In this document: positions 17,408-26,488 of the stretch, piece by piece
How positions within the stretch are numbered: position 1 is the stretch's first letter
How the letters are laid out: each line of letters begins with the position of its first letter
Assembly (NCBI GenBank): GCA_016875095.1
Contig: VGSG01000003.1
Coordinates: 62,001-126,000, forward strand
Origin: Deltaproteobacteria bacterium
GTDB lineage: Bacteria; Desulfobacterota; Desulfomonilia; Desulfomonilales; Desulfomonilaceae
DNA length: 64,000 nucleotides
Reading direction: 5' to 3'
Position numbers and translations under genes: made by a program
Notes under the pieces: generated by a model
Databases searched by the model: none
Told to the model about the DNA's origin: nothing
Seen by the model: the letters and a program-made list of their open reading frames with translations, nothing else

Positions 17408-19279
17408 TTAGCCGGACTTCTTCCCTCTGCCGAACAAGTCCTTCATCCGCATCAGTAGGGATAGGTCCCCAGCCGTCCTATATTTCTGCTGCATGAACAT
17501 TTCTTGGCCGTCTGCTTTCCCGGTGATGATGTCCATCCAAGTGTCGAAAGGGGACTCAATGACTAAATCCGGTTTTTCTGACTCCCCGACCGCCGCCCCC
17601 ACCTTTCCGTCATCGATCCTGAAGTGGCATGCCCCCTCGACTTCGCCGGAAAAGCGAAACTGAATAGTAGCCTTAGTTTTGGCCGCGTATTCAGCGTTGA
17701 ACCCCATGGGCATGATCATCATGAAGGTTTCGAGAGAATCAGGACGCACCCGCAGATTCTTTTTGTGAAACTCTTTGGGCGTCACGCCCTCTCGGATACA
17801 CGTTTTCCAAAAAACGTTCGCCATCTTGGCAAAGGTGTCGAAATCGCCCCCGATGGGCCTCATGATCCGCTCCATCGTAGCATCGGAGACTTTGAGGGAC
17901 TGCGCCAGCTCTCGGCCGGCCTGGGTCGTGGCTTCAAGGATGTCATTGGCCCCCACCGAGAACTCGGGACGGTTCATTACTTCGGCCGCGGGTCGATAGA
18001 TCTCGGCGATCAGTCCTTTGCCGAACAGGAAGTTCACGTACGAGGAGAGCTGCGTGAAGACGGCCGGCTCGGGAAATCCGGCTACGGACAAGATCACGGC
18101 TTTGGGAGGCTCTTGGCGCCGCGGATGATAGGTCTTCCCGTCGCGGCGATGAAGAAACGGCTCCGACATCGGAAGTGTCCGTTCAATAAAGGCTTTCATC
18201 GCCGCGTTCACGGTGTAGTGATACAGAGGCGTGGCATAGACCGCGATGTCGGCTTCCAACCACTTGGAGAACAGCTCATTGGTCATATCGTCCTTCTGGA
18301 CGCAGACTCCCGGGGTCTTTGTCCAGCAGGTGAAGCAGCCGATGCAGTTTTTGACCGTCTTTTCGCGGAGCCGAATCGTCTCCACCTCCGCGCCCGCGTC
18401 GAGCATCCCCTTCACCAGCGCCTCAAGCACCATTCCAGTCTTGCTGACCCCGTCAACTCTCGGGCTCGAGTTAATAGCGAGAACTTTCATGGCGGTCTCC
18501 TGTTTCTCGGATTGTGTCTGATAGGAAGGTTTCGCGGCCCCGGTTGACAAACCCGGAGCGAGGTCCGGCCTGACGGATTGAGGGATCGCAGCGGCTAATT
18601 GGGGAACCGCGCGGCCCTCTCCAATAGGGGAGATGTCACCCGCGGCGGCAAGGGACATCTTTCGCATCTCTGCGAGACCGGGCAGGCCAAGACGCTTGAG
18701 GTAGAGGTCCGGAAACCGAAGATTCAACGGAACGCCAAAGCCGACGATAATCGCGATAGGAATCAGCGCGCGGGTTACAACCGACGGATAGATGCTCAGC
18801 ACGATGCAAGTCGCAAAGATACCTGACCAGATAAAGGTCATGATTCGATTGATACGCACGAAGATCGGATTGCCCCAAACCGCCTGGGGTGTGTATTTCT
18901 TGGCATAGTGATAGGTGAAGGGGTCCAATCCGAGCATCGGCGGAACAAAAGCGACTGCGAAGAGAGTAACGTAGATCCCGGTCACCGCATACTCCGTGAG
19001 GATCGTTCCGGCCGCTTGGCGCCACAGAGCAAGAGACAAGGTAATCACCAGAAAGTAACCGAAGATCGCCCAGTCAAAGTAGGTCGGCTTGTCCCATTGG
19101 CGCGCCAGCAAAAGAATGCAAACGCAATAGACGAGCATAGCGCTGGCCGCGATGAGCAAGACGCCGGGTTCTTTCCCTAATGACGCCCAAATCTTGAAAA
19201 ACGCCAGAGCGGGAAAAGGAGCCACGTAGAGAAAGGTCTGTCGGGCTTTGGTCAATGTTGGCATTGGGTCCCTCGCCAA
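17408..19279 (-). CDS. Membrane domain - flavodoxin-like NAD(P)H oxidoreductase - SCP2 fusion
   Basis: 623 residues in one frame. Residues about 12-190 hold six hydrophobic segments, followed by a loose linker (about 205-260). From M264 comes an FMN-reductase/iron-sulfur-flavoprotein fold ('MKVLAINSSPR', 'NCIGCFTCWTKTPGVC', 'YATPLYHYTVNAAMKAFIER'). The last 100 residues are an SCP2 sterol-carrier domain ('GEVEGACHFRIDDGKVGA', 'GKADGQEMFMQQKY'). The flavodoxin Met has its own excellent ribosome site (see 18490-18501), so the frame may yield both a fused protein and a free 360-residue flavodoxin-SCP2 protein. The SCP2 part suggests a hydrophobic substrate or lipid. The downstream Fe-S protein could be its electron partner. 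Confidence 0.78.
   Translation of the reverse strand: MARDPMPTLTKARQTFLYVAPFPALAFFKIWASLGKEPGVLLIAASAMLVYCVCILLLARQWDKPTYFDWAIFGYFLVITLSLALWRQAAGTILTEYAVTGIYVTLFAVAFVPPMLGLDPFTYHYAKKYTPQAVWGNPIFVRINRIMTFIWSGIFATCIVLSIYPSVVTRALIPIAIIVGFGVPLNLRFPDLYLKRLGLPGLAEMRKMSLAAAGDISPIGEGRAVPQLAAAIPQSVRPDLAPGLSTGAAKPSYQTQSEKQETAMKVLAINSSPRVDGVSKTGMVLEALVKGMLDAGAEVETIRLREKTVKNCIGCFTCWTKTPGVCVQKDDMTNELFSKWLEADIAVYATPLYHYTVNAAMKAFIERTLPMSEPFLHRRDGKTYHPRRQEPPKAVILSVAGFPEPAVFTQLSSYVNFLFGKGLIAEIYRPAAEVMNRPEFSVGANDILEATTQAGRELAQSLKVSDATMERIMRPIGGDFDTFAKMANVFWKTCIREGVTPKEFHKKNLRVRPDSLETFMMIMPMGFNAEYAAKTKATIQFRFSGEVEGACHFRIDDGKVGAAVGESEKPDLVIESPFDTWMDIITGKADGQEMFMQQKYRTAGDLSLLMRMKDLFGRGKKSG
18488..18501 (-). promoter_or_regulatory. 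Strong internal ribosome binding site and ATG inside the fusion gene
   Basis: On the minus strand AGGAG (18497-18501) lies six bases before ATG (18488-18490), exactly where the flavodoxin domain begins. This is better than any site near the annotated upstream start. It suggests translation of a separate flavodoxin-SCP2 protein, or that the membrane part became joined by loss of a stop codon. Confidence 0.6.
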
Positions 19280-19497
19280 GAGTCACTGCATATAGCAAGT
19301 GTAAAAAAATAATGTCCGATTGCCGCTTGGATATTGGTAGGCGCTGGCCCCTAGCGGTCTTCTTCAAGCACGGGCTGTCCAAGAAGCCAAGTATTTTGAC
19401 AACCGGTATAAAGGCATCCTACACAAGCTATTGGCAAGTGTCAAGTGTTACTTCACACTATTATGCGATTGCCGAAATGGGGAAAACGGGGATGCGT

Positions 19498-19540
19498 TGT
19501 TCCCCCTTTTCTAAAGGAGGATACTGGGGGATTTCCAAAT
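19498..19540. repeat. C-rich/G-rich dispersed palindromic element (degenerate)
   Basis: In the 305-base gap, CCCCCTTTT (19502-19510) is followed by AAAGGAGG and GGGGGATTT. This is the shape of the widespread small intergenic palindromes of the CCCCCTTTT..AAAGGGGG type. The arms pair imperfectly. Its position after the stop of the M1 peptidase gene fits a terminator role. Confidence 0.4.
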
Positions 19541-19584
19541 CCGCGCCTGCAGGGCGCTATCTCTTTCAATGCGAATCGCTTTCA

Positions 19585-22308
19585 CTACGAACCGGCAACC
19601 TCGTCGGCCAAGTAAGCTTTGGCTTGGCCTTGGATGGTGGGGCTGATTTTTTCGGGCACGTTCTCGATGATCTGCTCCAGAGCCGTTTGAACTTTGACCC
19701 GGAGTTCCGGCTTGAGCCTCCGGCAGTGCTGAAAGGTGTTCAGCATACGGCTCGCGTTGTAGTCATTGATGCGGGCCATCCATGAGACGGTGTCGGCGAT
19801 CCACTGAATTCCCCGATCCGTCCAGATCATCTTGTTGTTCGCGGCCATGGTGAGGAAGAGCGCTCTTGTCCAAGTTGGTTGATTCACGTCAAAGGTGTCG
19901 CGTGACTTCTCTCGTTCGATCATGGTGAAAGCGTCTTCGCGGGTTCCTGCTCCGATTATTCGAAGGTAATTCGCATACGCGCTCAGATGCGGGAACCAGG
20001 CTCGGTACACCTCTTCAAGCACGGAGAGCCTTTCAGCAGCGGAGCTTCGGTTTAGGGCCACCAGCGCCGCCACTCGATCGGTGGCTGTGGTCGCGGCCCG
20101 GAAATGTTTGAGTATGAGGTCGTGGCTCGCAGGCGAATCGTCTACCGCGATTAACTCCAGAAACACGTTCTTGAGAATTCGTTCCTCGATGCCGTCATTC
20201 GGCGATTCCTTCGGCCGATACGTGTCGAGCCGATGAAAATGCGCCAACAACTCCTCCCGATGCGCGGCGTTCACCGCTGCCATAAGCGTTTCCCGCGCCT
20301 GTGCCAATTCCGGGAACCATGTGCAGTAGTTCCGGTCGAGCGGTTGTTCATCGATCCTTAGAAAATATGCCTTGAGCGCGGGGGAAAGGCTCTCGTCCTG
20401 GAGGATCTCCCCCCAAAGCGCGAGCCATTCCTGGTCAACTGCGGCATCGGGCTTGGGCAACAGGCCAATCCGTTGCCGGTCGGTCAATTGCCGCATCGCC
20501 TCAACCCGGTTAAAAGGATCGGTATCCATGCGGACTTGTAGGGATAGGGTATGAGCCGTAGCGTCTGTCAGCGTGAAGGTCCCGTAGAAGGAATAACCGC
20601 GATTCACTGACGCGAACGCGGGTGACTCGGGCACATGTTCGAACACGGACGACATTTGCGCCTGGGCCAGCTCCAGGACTCGTTCCGCGCCGGGGACATT
20701 TCGGCCTTGAGCATCCACCAAGGCCACCTCGATGGGCAGGTGGAAGGGACCGGCCCCGCTATCGCTCTCTTGTCGAAGAGTGAGCGCGCAAGAGCGCGAC
20801 TCAGGCCGATAAGTCATTTCCGCCGTAACTTTCGGGTATCCGATGGTGTACAGCCATCCCTTCTTGAATTGCTCCAAGGACCTCCCCGATGCCTCTTCAA
20901 AGCATTCGAAGAACTGTTCCGTGTTGGCGTTGGAATTCTTGTATCGAGAAAAGTACAGCGTGGTCGCGGCCTTGAAAAGCTCCGGCCCCAGGATCAACCT
21001 CAACATGCGGATTACTTCCGCGGCTTTCACATACGTGACCCCATCAATCAGCTCATCCGGGTTGTTGAAGCCGTCTCGAACGATACGGCCCGCGCGCCCG
21101 CTGTCCTCTATGGAAAGCGGTCCCAGCAAGGGGCTGCGGATCGAATCCACCTGAGCGAGGCGGACAAAAGTCGGGTCAAAGATCTCGGCGACAAACTGCC
21201 GTTCAACGTCAACGGTGTACGCTTCATTCAGCCAAACATCAAAGGGCGTCTCCATAGTGGTTTCGCTGCCGCACTGGTTATGCTCAAACTCATGGCCGAT
21301 CACCGCGTGGGCATAGATGAGCTGCTGATCGAGGGTATGCTCGTCGATGAGAGCGGCATCGGTGACAATAGTGGTATTGCCCATGTTTTCCATTCCGCCG
21401 AAGTTGGACTTGTTCATGCAAATCGTCCGGTACACGTCCATTGCGTATTCGTAGTCCTGGGTTTGGGCCACCCACAGCACGGATTTCTTCAGTATCTCCA
21501 TGGGAATTTGCGCCCCTTCGACACGACCCGGAGGGACGAGGTATTCCAGGCGCACCGTTCGACCTGAATCGCACGTGACCTGGTCGGCAAGCATGTCCCA
21601 CGTGCCCGCGCATACCAGAAACAGATAGGGCGCCATAGGAAGAGGGTTCTCATAGGTGATGATCTGCCGCGAGGGGTCCCCGGGTTTGAGAACCGGCGCA
21701 CCGTCCGGATTGGTCCGCGGGTTAATGTTTCCGTTCGTTATCAGGTGCGTGTAGCGCGCATCGGCTTCGATGGTGGTGGTCATGGCGCACTTGGCCGTGC
21801 AATCATCAAAGATCGGCATGATGCGCTGAAATCCCCATTGCTGGCATTGGGAAATATACTGCTGGGGAGCCCCGTGCGGAGTGGTGTCTTTGTAAATGCC
21901 TTCGAGTATATGGTCCGAGGGAACGCATCGGGTGACGGTTCGCACCAGAAAGCGTTGACCCGAGTCCACGCGGTCAGGCAAGGCGACGATCAGTTTGTCC
22001 CTTTCATGAGCATAGTCGTACCGAAGGGGAACAGCGCTTTCAGAGGGATCAAGGGGGTCTTTCACCCATTCCACTCTGACAATGGTCAGATCTTTCGCAT
22101 CGAGCTCGATCCTTTCCAAGGGCTGCCGCGCCGTCATCTCGAGGCAGTTGCTCGCCTCCACGAATCCGTCGAGGAAATTCAGGTAGATAGTCAAATGGTG
22201 GAGCGTTACCGGTAGCTCCCCAAAATCTTCCCGCCGGTATTTATACAAGCGATCCGTCACGAACTTTTCTCCATCTGTGTCTCTCGGCGGAAGCGACCGG
22301 AAGATCAC
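19585..22308 (-). CDS. Peptidase family M1 (aminopeptidase N-like)
   Basis: 907 residues. The start is a GTG whose last bases overlap the TGA of the upstream gene (GTGA, 22305-22308), so translation is coupled. The M1 N-terminal beta domain spans about 1-230. The exopeptidase motif is present as GGMEN (about 304-308, GAMEN variant) and zinc is held by HEFEH (about 337-341) with Glu about 19 residues on (WLNEAYT). A helical C-terminal domain (about 520-905) matches the PepN-type arrangement, including 'DPFNRVEAMRQL'. There is no signal peptide, so it acts in the cytoplasm in peptide turnover. The pairing with a second small metallopeptidase is unusual. Confidence 0.9.
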   Translation of the reverse strand: MIFRSLPPRDTDGEKFVTDRLYKYRREDFGELPVTLHHLTIYLNFLDGFVEASNCLEMTARQPLERIELDAKDLTIVRVEWVKDPLDPSESAVPLRYDYAHERDKLIVALPDRVDSGQRFLVRTVTRCVPSDHILEGIYKDTTPHGAPQQYISQCQQWGFQRIMPIFDDCTAKCAMTTTIEADARYTHLITNGNINPRTNPDGAPVLKPGDPSRQIITYENPLPMAPYLFLVCAGTWDMLADQVTCDSGRTVRLEYLVPPGRVEGAQIPMEILKKSVLWVAQTQDYEYAMDVYRTICMNKSNFGGMENMGNTTIVTDAALIDEHTLDQQLIYAHAVIGHEFEHNQCGSETTMETPFDVWLNEAYTVDVERQFVAEIFDPTFVRLAQVDSIRSPLLGPLSIEDSGRAGRIVRDGFNNPDELIDGVTYVKAAEVIRMLRLILGPELFKAATTLYFSRYKNSNANTEQFFECFEEASGRSLEQFKKGWLYTIGYPKVTAEMTYRPESRSCALTLRQESDSGAGPFHLPIEVALVDAQGRNVPGAERVLELAQAQMSSVFEHVPESPAFASVNRGYSFYGTFTLTDATAHTLSLQVRMDTDPFNRVEAMRQLTDRQRIGLLPKPDAAVDQEWLALWGEILQDESLSPALKAYFLRIDEQPLDRNYCTWFPELAQARETLMAAVNAAHREELLAHFHRLDTYRPKESPNDGIEERILKNVFLELIAVDDSPASHDLILKHFRAATTATDRVAALVALNRSSAAERLSVLEEVYRAWFPHLSAYANYLRIIGAGTREDAFTMIEREKSRDTFDVNQPTWTRALFLTMAANNKMIWTDRGIQWIADTVSWMARINDYNASRMLNTFQHCRRLKPELRVKVQTALEQIIENVPEKISPTIQGQAKAYLADEVAGS

Positions 22309-22868
22309 TCGTTCCAGGAGAGATCTTCTTCCAGCAGCGTTTGTGCGATGGCCTTGACGATCCGCTCCACGTAGTGTTCAGGATAGGTGGCCGTAAGGTG
22401 ACGCATGCTGTAGTGTCGCAAACCCCATTTCCAAACCAGCGCATCTGCTCGAGCCTCCAGGCGCTCTTTGAACTCGGCGCGTTCTTTTTTCCCGCGAGGC
22501 CATTCCTGTTCCGGAGGCCGGCGAGCCGCCACGTGACCTAACTCATGGAGCATTGCGCCGATGAAAAGGTCTTCAGACCACTCCATATGTTCCTTGTGCA
22601 TGGTTATAGCATAGCGTCGGATTTCCGGAGTCTCCTCTGACTTTGTCTTCATGCCGAACGGGAAGCCGGTGTCGGGCATGACCGTAATATACAAGCGCCG
22701 GGCTTCGCTCAGAAAGAGTTCCAGTGCATCGGGCGGGAGGAGAGAAAAGGTCTTTGTCATGCGAGCAATGACTGCGCGTAAGAGCGCCGTATCGTTCAGG
22801 CGCGATCCGAGGCGGACCGTCTTCGTCGCATATTCCCTAATCCGGTCTTCTTGTGTGCGATCACCCAT
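22305..22868 (-). CDS. Small HELGH metallopeptidase-like protein
   Basis: 187 residues from the ATG at 22868; a longer frame starts with a TTG and lacks support. The zinc motif HELGH (about 118-122) is followed by an acidic helix 'KERLEARADALVWKWG' supplying the likely third ligand. This is the layout of minimal gluzincin/M78-like peptidases. It has no signal peptide. It overlaps the M1 gene by four bases, so the two products are made together. It could process a substrate with the M1 enzyme or act as a regulator-cleaving protease; neither is shown by sequence. Confidence 0.6.
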   Translation of the reverse strand: MGDRTQEDRIREYATKTVRLGSRLNDTALLRAVIARMTKTFSLLPPDALELFLSEARRLYITVMPDTGFPFGMKTKSEETPEIRRYAITMHKEHMEWSEDLFIGAMLHELGHVAARRPPEQEWPRGKKERAEFKERLEARADALVWKWGLRHYSMRHLTATYPEHYVERIVKAIAQTLLEEDLSWNE

Positions 22869-22990
22869 TCTCAGCTCGTCGGGCGGATGGTGGCCGGAAA
22901 AGGGCGCCAAAGGCGCATCAACCGAGCGTTAATCTTAGCCCCAGCAAGCCGGAACCAGGGAAATGCGCTTCGATTAGCGCGAAGACAATG

Positions 22991-24214
22991 CTACCAGAGC
23001 GTTTCGAAAACCCGCGTGGGCTGTTGATCGCGGCTAGGGGAACTCGGAGAATAAGAGCCGTTCCACTTGGCCATGAGCTGGTGATATTCCTTGTTGACGG
23101 GATCCAGCGATAAAGCGGATTTGAGCGTTGCGATGGCATCAGCAGGCCGTTTGAGCGCATACTGGACCTCAGCGAGGATCTGGAGCATGTCGGGTCCTGT
23201 GCCGCCCGTTAGTTTCACCGCTCTTTCCGCGAACTGGAGCGCCTTGACCGGGTCGCGCAGCGGCGGACCCGGGGCTTGAGCCAGGAGCAGGCCCATCGCG
23301 GCATAAGCAGCGGCAAGGTTCTTATCTTGTTCAAGAGCTTTATCCAGATCTTTCTTGGCAGCCTCGTAGTCACCCAGCTTCATGTACGCGGTCCCTCTGT
23401 CTTTGTACAACACAGGCGAATTGGGATTGGCTTCAATGACCTTGCTGAACTCCTCAACAGCCTTGTCATGTCTGCCTTTACCGCTGTGCGCCATGCCTCT
23501 GTTATGGTACGCTGCCCAGTGTTGCGAATTGAGCCGGATTGCGCTGTCGAAATCTTCCATAGCCTTGTCGAAATCATTCTTTCGCATCAAGGCCACCCCG
23601 CGGTTGTTGTAGTACATGGCGTTATTCTGCTCTAATCTTATTGCCTGGTTGAAGTCTTCAATAGCCTTGTCGAAATCTCTCTGCCCGTTGTGCGCGAACC
23701 CTCGGTTATTGTAGAAGTTGGCGTTGTTGGGGTTCAGGCGAATGGCCTGATCAAAGTCCTTGATTGCATCTTCGAATCGCTGTTTGCCGTTCAGGGCAAA
23801 TCCGCGGCTGTTGAAGCAGGTCGCCGAATGCGGATCCAGTTTGAGCGCCACGGTTAATACTTCGGTGGCCTTGTCGAACTCGTCCACCGCGTTGTATGCG
23901 TATCCAAGGCGACTGTAAGCCGCGGCGTACGCGGGATCGAGCTTCACGGCGCGCAAGAGATCTTGAATCGCCGCCCTCGAGTCTCCCTTGCGAAGATGGA
24001 TCTCTCCGAGTTTCGCCCACGCGGTGGCTGACCGAGGTTCGAGTTCCACGGTCCTGGAAAAATGCTTGAGCGCATCGTCGTAGTTCCCCGCGTCCTCCGC
24101 GTAAAGCCCGGCCCGGAACGAATCCTCGAACTCGCGCGCGGAGCTGATGTCGGCCAAGGACACGTTCAGGGCGCAGGCGATGGCTGCCGCGAATATGATG
24201 TGTCTCACTTTCAT
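22991..24214 (-). CDS. Exported TPR-repeat protein
   Basis: 407 residues from the ATG at 24214, with GAGGAGACCAG before it. Signal peptide about 1-27 (MKVRHIIFAAAIACALNVSLA). The rest is at least nine TPR units of 34 residues ('YNNRGFAHNGQRDFDKAIEDFNQAIRL' and similar), highly alike in the middle, which suggests recent internal duplication. The C-terminal 25 residues are unstructured. It should be a periplasmic protein-protein scaffold. It ends about 120 bases before the HELGH gene on the same strand. Its partner is unknown. Confidence 0.85.
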   Translation of the reverse strand: MKVRHIIFAAAIACALNVSLADISSAREFEDSFRAGLYAEDAGNYDDALKHFSRTVELEPRSATAWAKLGEIHLRKGDSRAAIQDLLRAVKLDPAYAAAYSRLGYAYNAVDEFDKATEVLTVALKLDPHSATCFNSRGFALNGKQRFEDAIKDFDQAIRLNPNNANFYNNRGFAHNGQRDFDKAIEDFNQAIRLEQNNAMYYNNRGVALMRKNDFDKAMEDFDSAIRLNSQHWAAYHNRGMAHSGKGRHDKAVEEFSKVIEANPNSPVLYKDRGTAYMKLGDYEAAKKDLDKALEQDKNLAAAYAAMGLLLAQAPGPPLRDPVKALQFAERAVKLTGGTGPDMLQILAEVQYALKRPADAIATLKSALSLDPVNKEYHQLMAKWNGSYSPSSPSRDQQPTRVFETLW

Positions 24215-24402
24215 CTGGTCTCCTCGTGCCGGATTCCAGGAGGCGCCTTGTATTTGGTGAACACCTATACTCGGTTTCAGGAAAGGTGGCAAGTCGTAGA
24301 GCACACGTTCAGTTCAAAGCCCAAAACAGCTTGACGGCCGACAGGACCGAGTTTAGGCGCAAATCCTTGCCCAATAGATCTTGGCCCCAGGAGGTGGATT
24401 TC

Positions 24403-25059
24403 ATGGATGTCTTACAGACGATACGCTGTCGGGGGAGTGTCAGGGCTTTTGCGGACGAACCCCTGGACCGGTCGCTGCTGGAAGCTGTGCTCCATGACGC
24501 TTCCCGCGCTCCTTCCGCGATCAACATGCAGCCGTGGGAAGTCCACATGGCGCTGGGAGAGGAAAGAAAAAGGCTGTCCAAGAGGCTGCTTCGTTCGTAC
24601 CGGGAGCGCCGGATTACCTGCGGCCCGGGGGCGGCCAAGGAAGTGATACCGGAGCGTTTCCTGCAACGAGGCCGTGAATCGGTCGAACAGATGACACCAC
24701 TGGTGGAGAGAATGGGATCGGATTTTAGGACGTACATCAACGAGGGCAGCCTTGACTTCTATGGAGCGCCGGCTGTCGCGCTGATATTCCTTGATGAGCT
24801 TCTTCACCCGGATCACTTGGTAGACGTGGGCTCATTCATGGGGTATCTGGTCCTGGCCGCGGCAGGGCATGGGCTTGGTTCGTGTCCAATCGGCTTGGTG
24901 AGCGCGTACCAAGACGAGGTCAAGGACCAACTGAACATCCCGGAATCAAAGACGCTTGTGGTTACGGTGGCTTTAGGGAGGCCCGACCCTAATGCTTGCA
25001 TCAATGAATTCAGGTCTACACGCGCGGAATTGTCCGAATTCGTGCGATGGATAGACTAA
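24403..25059 (+). CDS. Nitroreductase-family FMN oxidoreductase
   Basis: 218 residues with AGGAGGTG before the ATG. The family opening 'TIRCRGSVRAFADEPLDRSLLEAVLHDASRAPSAINMQPW' carries the FMN-phosphate-binding Arg residues and the 'APSAINMQPW' motif; the C-terminal 'GLGSCPIGL' and 'VVTVALGRPDPNA' complete the fold. It should reduce nitro-aromatics, quinones or enones with NAD(P)H. It is a single gene, divergent from the TPR protein and convergent with the PilZ gene. The physiological substrate is unknown. Confidence 0.88.
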   Translation: MDVLQTIRCRGSVRAFADEPLDRSLLEAVLHDASRAPSAINMQPWEVHMALGEERKRLSKRLLRSYRERRITCGPGAAKEVIPERFLQRGRESVEQMTPLVERMGSDFRTYINEGSLDFYGAPAVALIFLDELLHPDHLVDVGSFMGYLVLAAAGHGLGSCPIGLVSAYQDEVKDQLNIPESKTLVVTVALGRPDPNACINEFRSTRAELSEFVRWID

Positions 25060-25092
25060 GATACCAAACCGGCCATTCACGGCCCGATTGAG

Positions 25093-25650
25093 TTAGTCCT
25101 CAAATTTGAGCAACCGCACAAGCTTCTTCAAGTGCCGAATATCCTCGTCTGTAATCCCCGTTATCTCAAAGCCGGCAATGGTGGCGCCCGAAGGCCCATG
25201 GGGGCGGACCCATCGGCAGGTGGCTTCGAACATGAGACCGTCGACTTCTGAGATAACTTCGCTGGGAAGCATGAACGTCTTCACTTGGCCGACAGCGCTC
25301 TTTGCTCCCACGACGCGCAAGCCGCTTTCGGAGATATCGGCGATGAACCCTCTCAGTTCCTCGTCTTCCACGTCGTAAACAGCCACGGGCAGGAGCGCGG
25401 TGACGCGTGCGGCTTTTCGCTGATCGAGAAGCTGAGTCGATGCTTGACTCTCGGCGCTATGATCGTCGGCTTGCCTTCTCATTGATGCGGTTTCCAGCAA
25501 TTGCCCGACCGCCGCTTCCACCTCGCCGAAGCTGAAACCATACTTAACCCGTAATTCAGCCCCACCAATGCCCTGACGAATATCATCAAGGATTTGCTTG
25601 GCTTTGTAGAAGTGCTCGGCAGCCATGAAAGCGCTCCCCCTCTCACTCAT
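25093..25650 (-). CDS. PilZ-domain protein with N-terminal helical domain (paralogue 1)
   Basis: 185 residues. The PilZ region (about 78-180) has the RKAAR motif and the 'DISESGLRV' D-x-S-x-x-G motif that bind cyclic di-GMP, plus a C-terminal 'GFEITGI'. The first 60 residues form a helical domain ('KAKQILDDIRQGIGGAELRVKYGFS') that is shared with the divergent neighbour at 25923. It probably senses cyclic di-GMP and passes this on by protein contact. The partner is not evident. Confidence 0.78.
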   Translation of the reverse strand: MSERGSAFMAAEHFYKAKQILDDIRQGIGGAELRVKYGFSFGEVEAAVGQLLETASMRRQADDHSAESQASTQLLDQRKAARVTALLPVAVYDVEDEELRGFIADISESGLRVVGAKSAVGQVKTFMLPSEVISEVDGLMFEATCRWVRPHGPSGATIAGFEITGITDEDIRHLKKLVRLLKFED

Positions 25651-25922
25651 TGGGCCCGGTGTCCCGTCGTCTCCTCAGCTTGGCCGGAGCTAAACCCTCA
25701 CGGCTTCGGAGGACGTTCAACCCGCGACCGGGCGCGTTTCGTCGATCGAACAGACCCCGTCAAACATGGCGTTCAAGTCTGGACTTCTCGATCAAACATT
25801 GATTATTATATCATAAGGTCGGCGGTTGAGAGGTCCAAATCAGATTTTAGCGGTATGAAAAGCTGGGGCGCATGCGGCTTCTTGAGTGGATATCATTGAC
25901 GAGGCTTTAGAAGAGAGGCGTG

Positions 25923-26462
25923 ATGTCGCACAAGAGGAAAATCAGGGCGCACGAAATAGTCGCGGATATACGAGGAGGGTTGAACGGCGCGGATATTATG
26001 CAAAAGTACAGACTTACTCCCAAGGGGCTGGGGAATTGTTTGAAAAAGCTAGTGGAAGCGGGTTTCTTGGAAGCGAGCGAGCTGTCCGGCGATCTCTCTT
26101 TTGACGAGACAACGACCGGAAGGTGGACCAACCGCGTTCCCCGAGATAAACTGGAATTTCCGCTTCCTATCTTTGAAACAGAGAACCCCGAAGTAAGGGG
26201 AAAAGTGCGTGACATCACCAAGAATGGGGTCGGTGTCGAAGGCATTGCCAGTCGGGAAAATGAAATAAAGGCCTTTGTCATACCTGCGGATGAGTTCTTC
26301 CTGGTCGATCCGGTGGTTTTCAAGGCGGAATGCCGCTGGGTTCGCCAAGACGAACCTGGAGGGCCCCTCCTAAGCGGCTTCGAAATAGTATCTGTCTCTG
26401 AAGGGAGCTTTCAAGAACTGAGGAAGCTCCTGGACGCGCTCACTTTGAGGGTTGCGAGCTAG
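25923..26462 (+). CDS. PilZ-like protein with N-terminal helical domain (paralogue 2)
   Basis: 179 residues from the ATG at 25923 (a GTG just before it is possible). The N-terminus 'RAHEIVADIRGGLNGADIMQKYRLT' matches the first PilZ paralogue almost position by position. The later domain keeps the second PilZ motif as 'DITKNGVGV' and the final strands, but the basic first motif is weak ('GRWTNRVPRDKLEFP'), so binding of cyclic di-GMP is less sure than in its sister. It is divergent from the sister and upstream of a secreted Cys-rich protein and the TMTC-like gene on the same strand, perhaps an operon. Confidence 0.7.
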   Translation: MSHKRKIRAHEIVADIRGGLNGADIMQKYRLTPKGLGNCLKKLVEAGFLEASELSGDLSFDETTTGRWTNRVPRDKLEFPLPIFETENPEVRGKVRDITKNGVGVEGIASRENEIKAFVIPADEFFLVDPVVFKAECRWVRQDEPGGPLLSGFEIVSVSEGSFQELRKLLDALTLRVAS

Positions 26463-26488
26463 GGGCTCATGTTCTCTCACGGTCGGGA

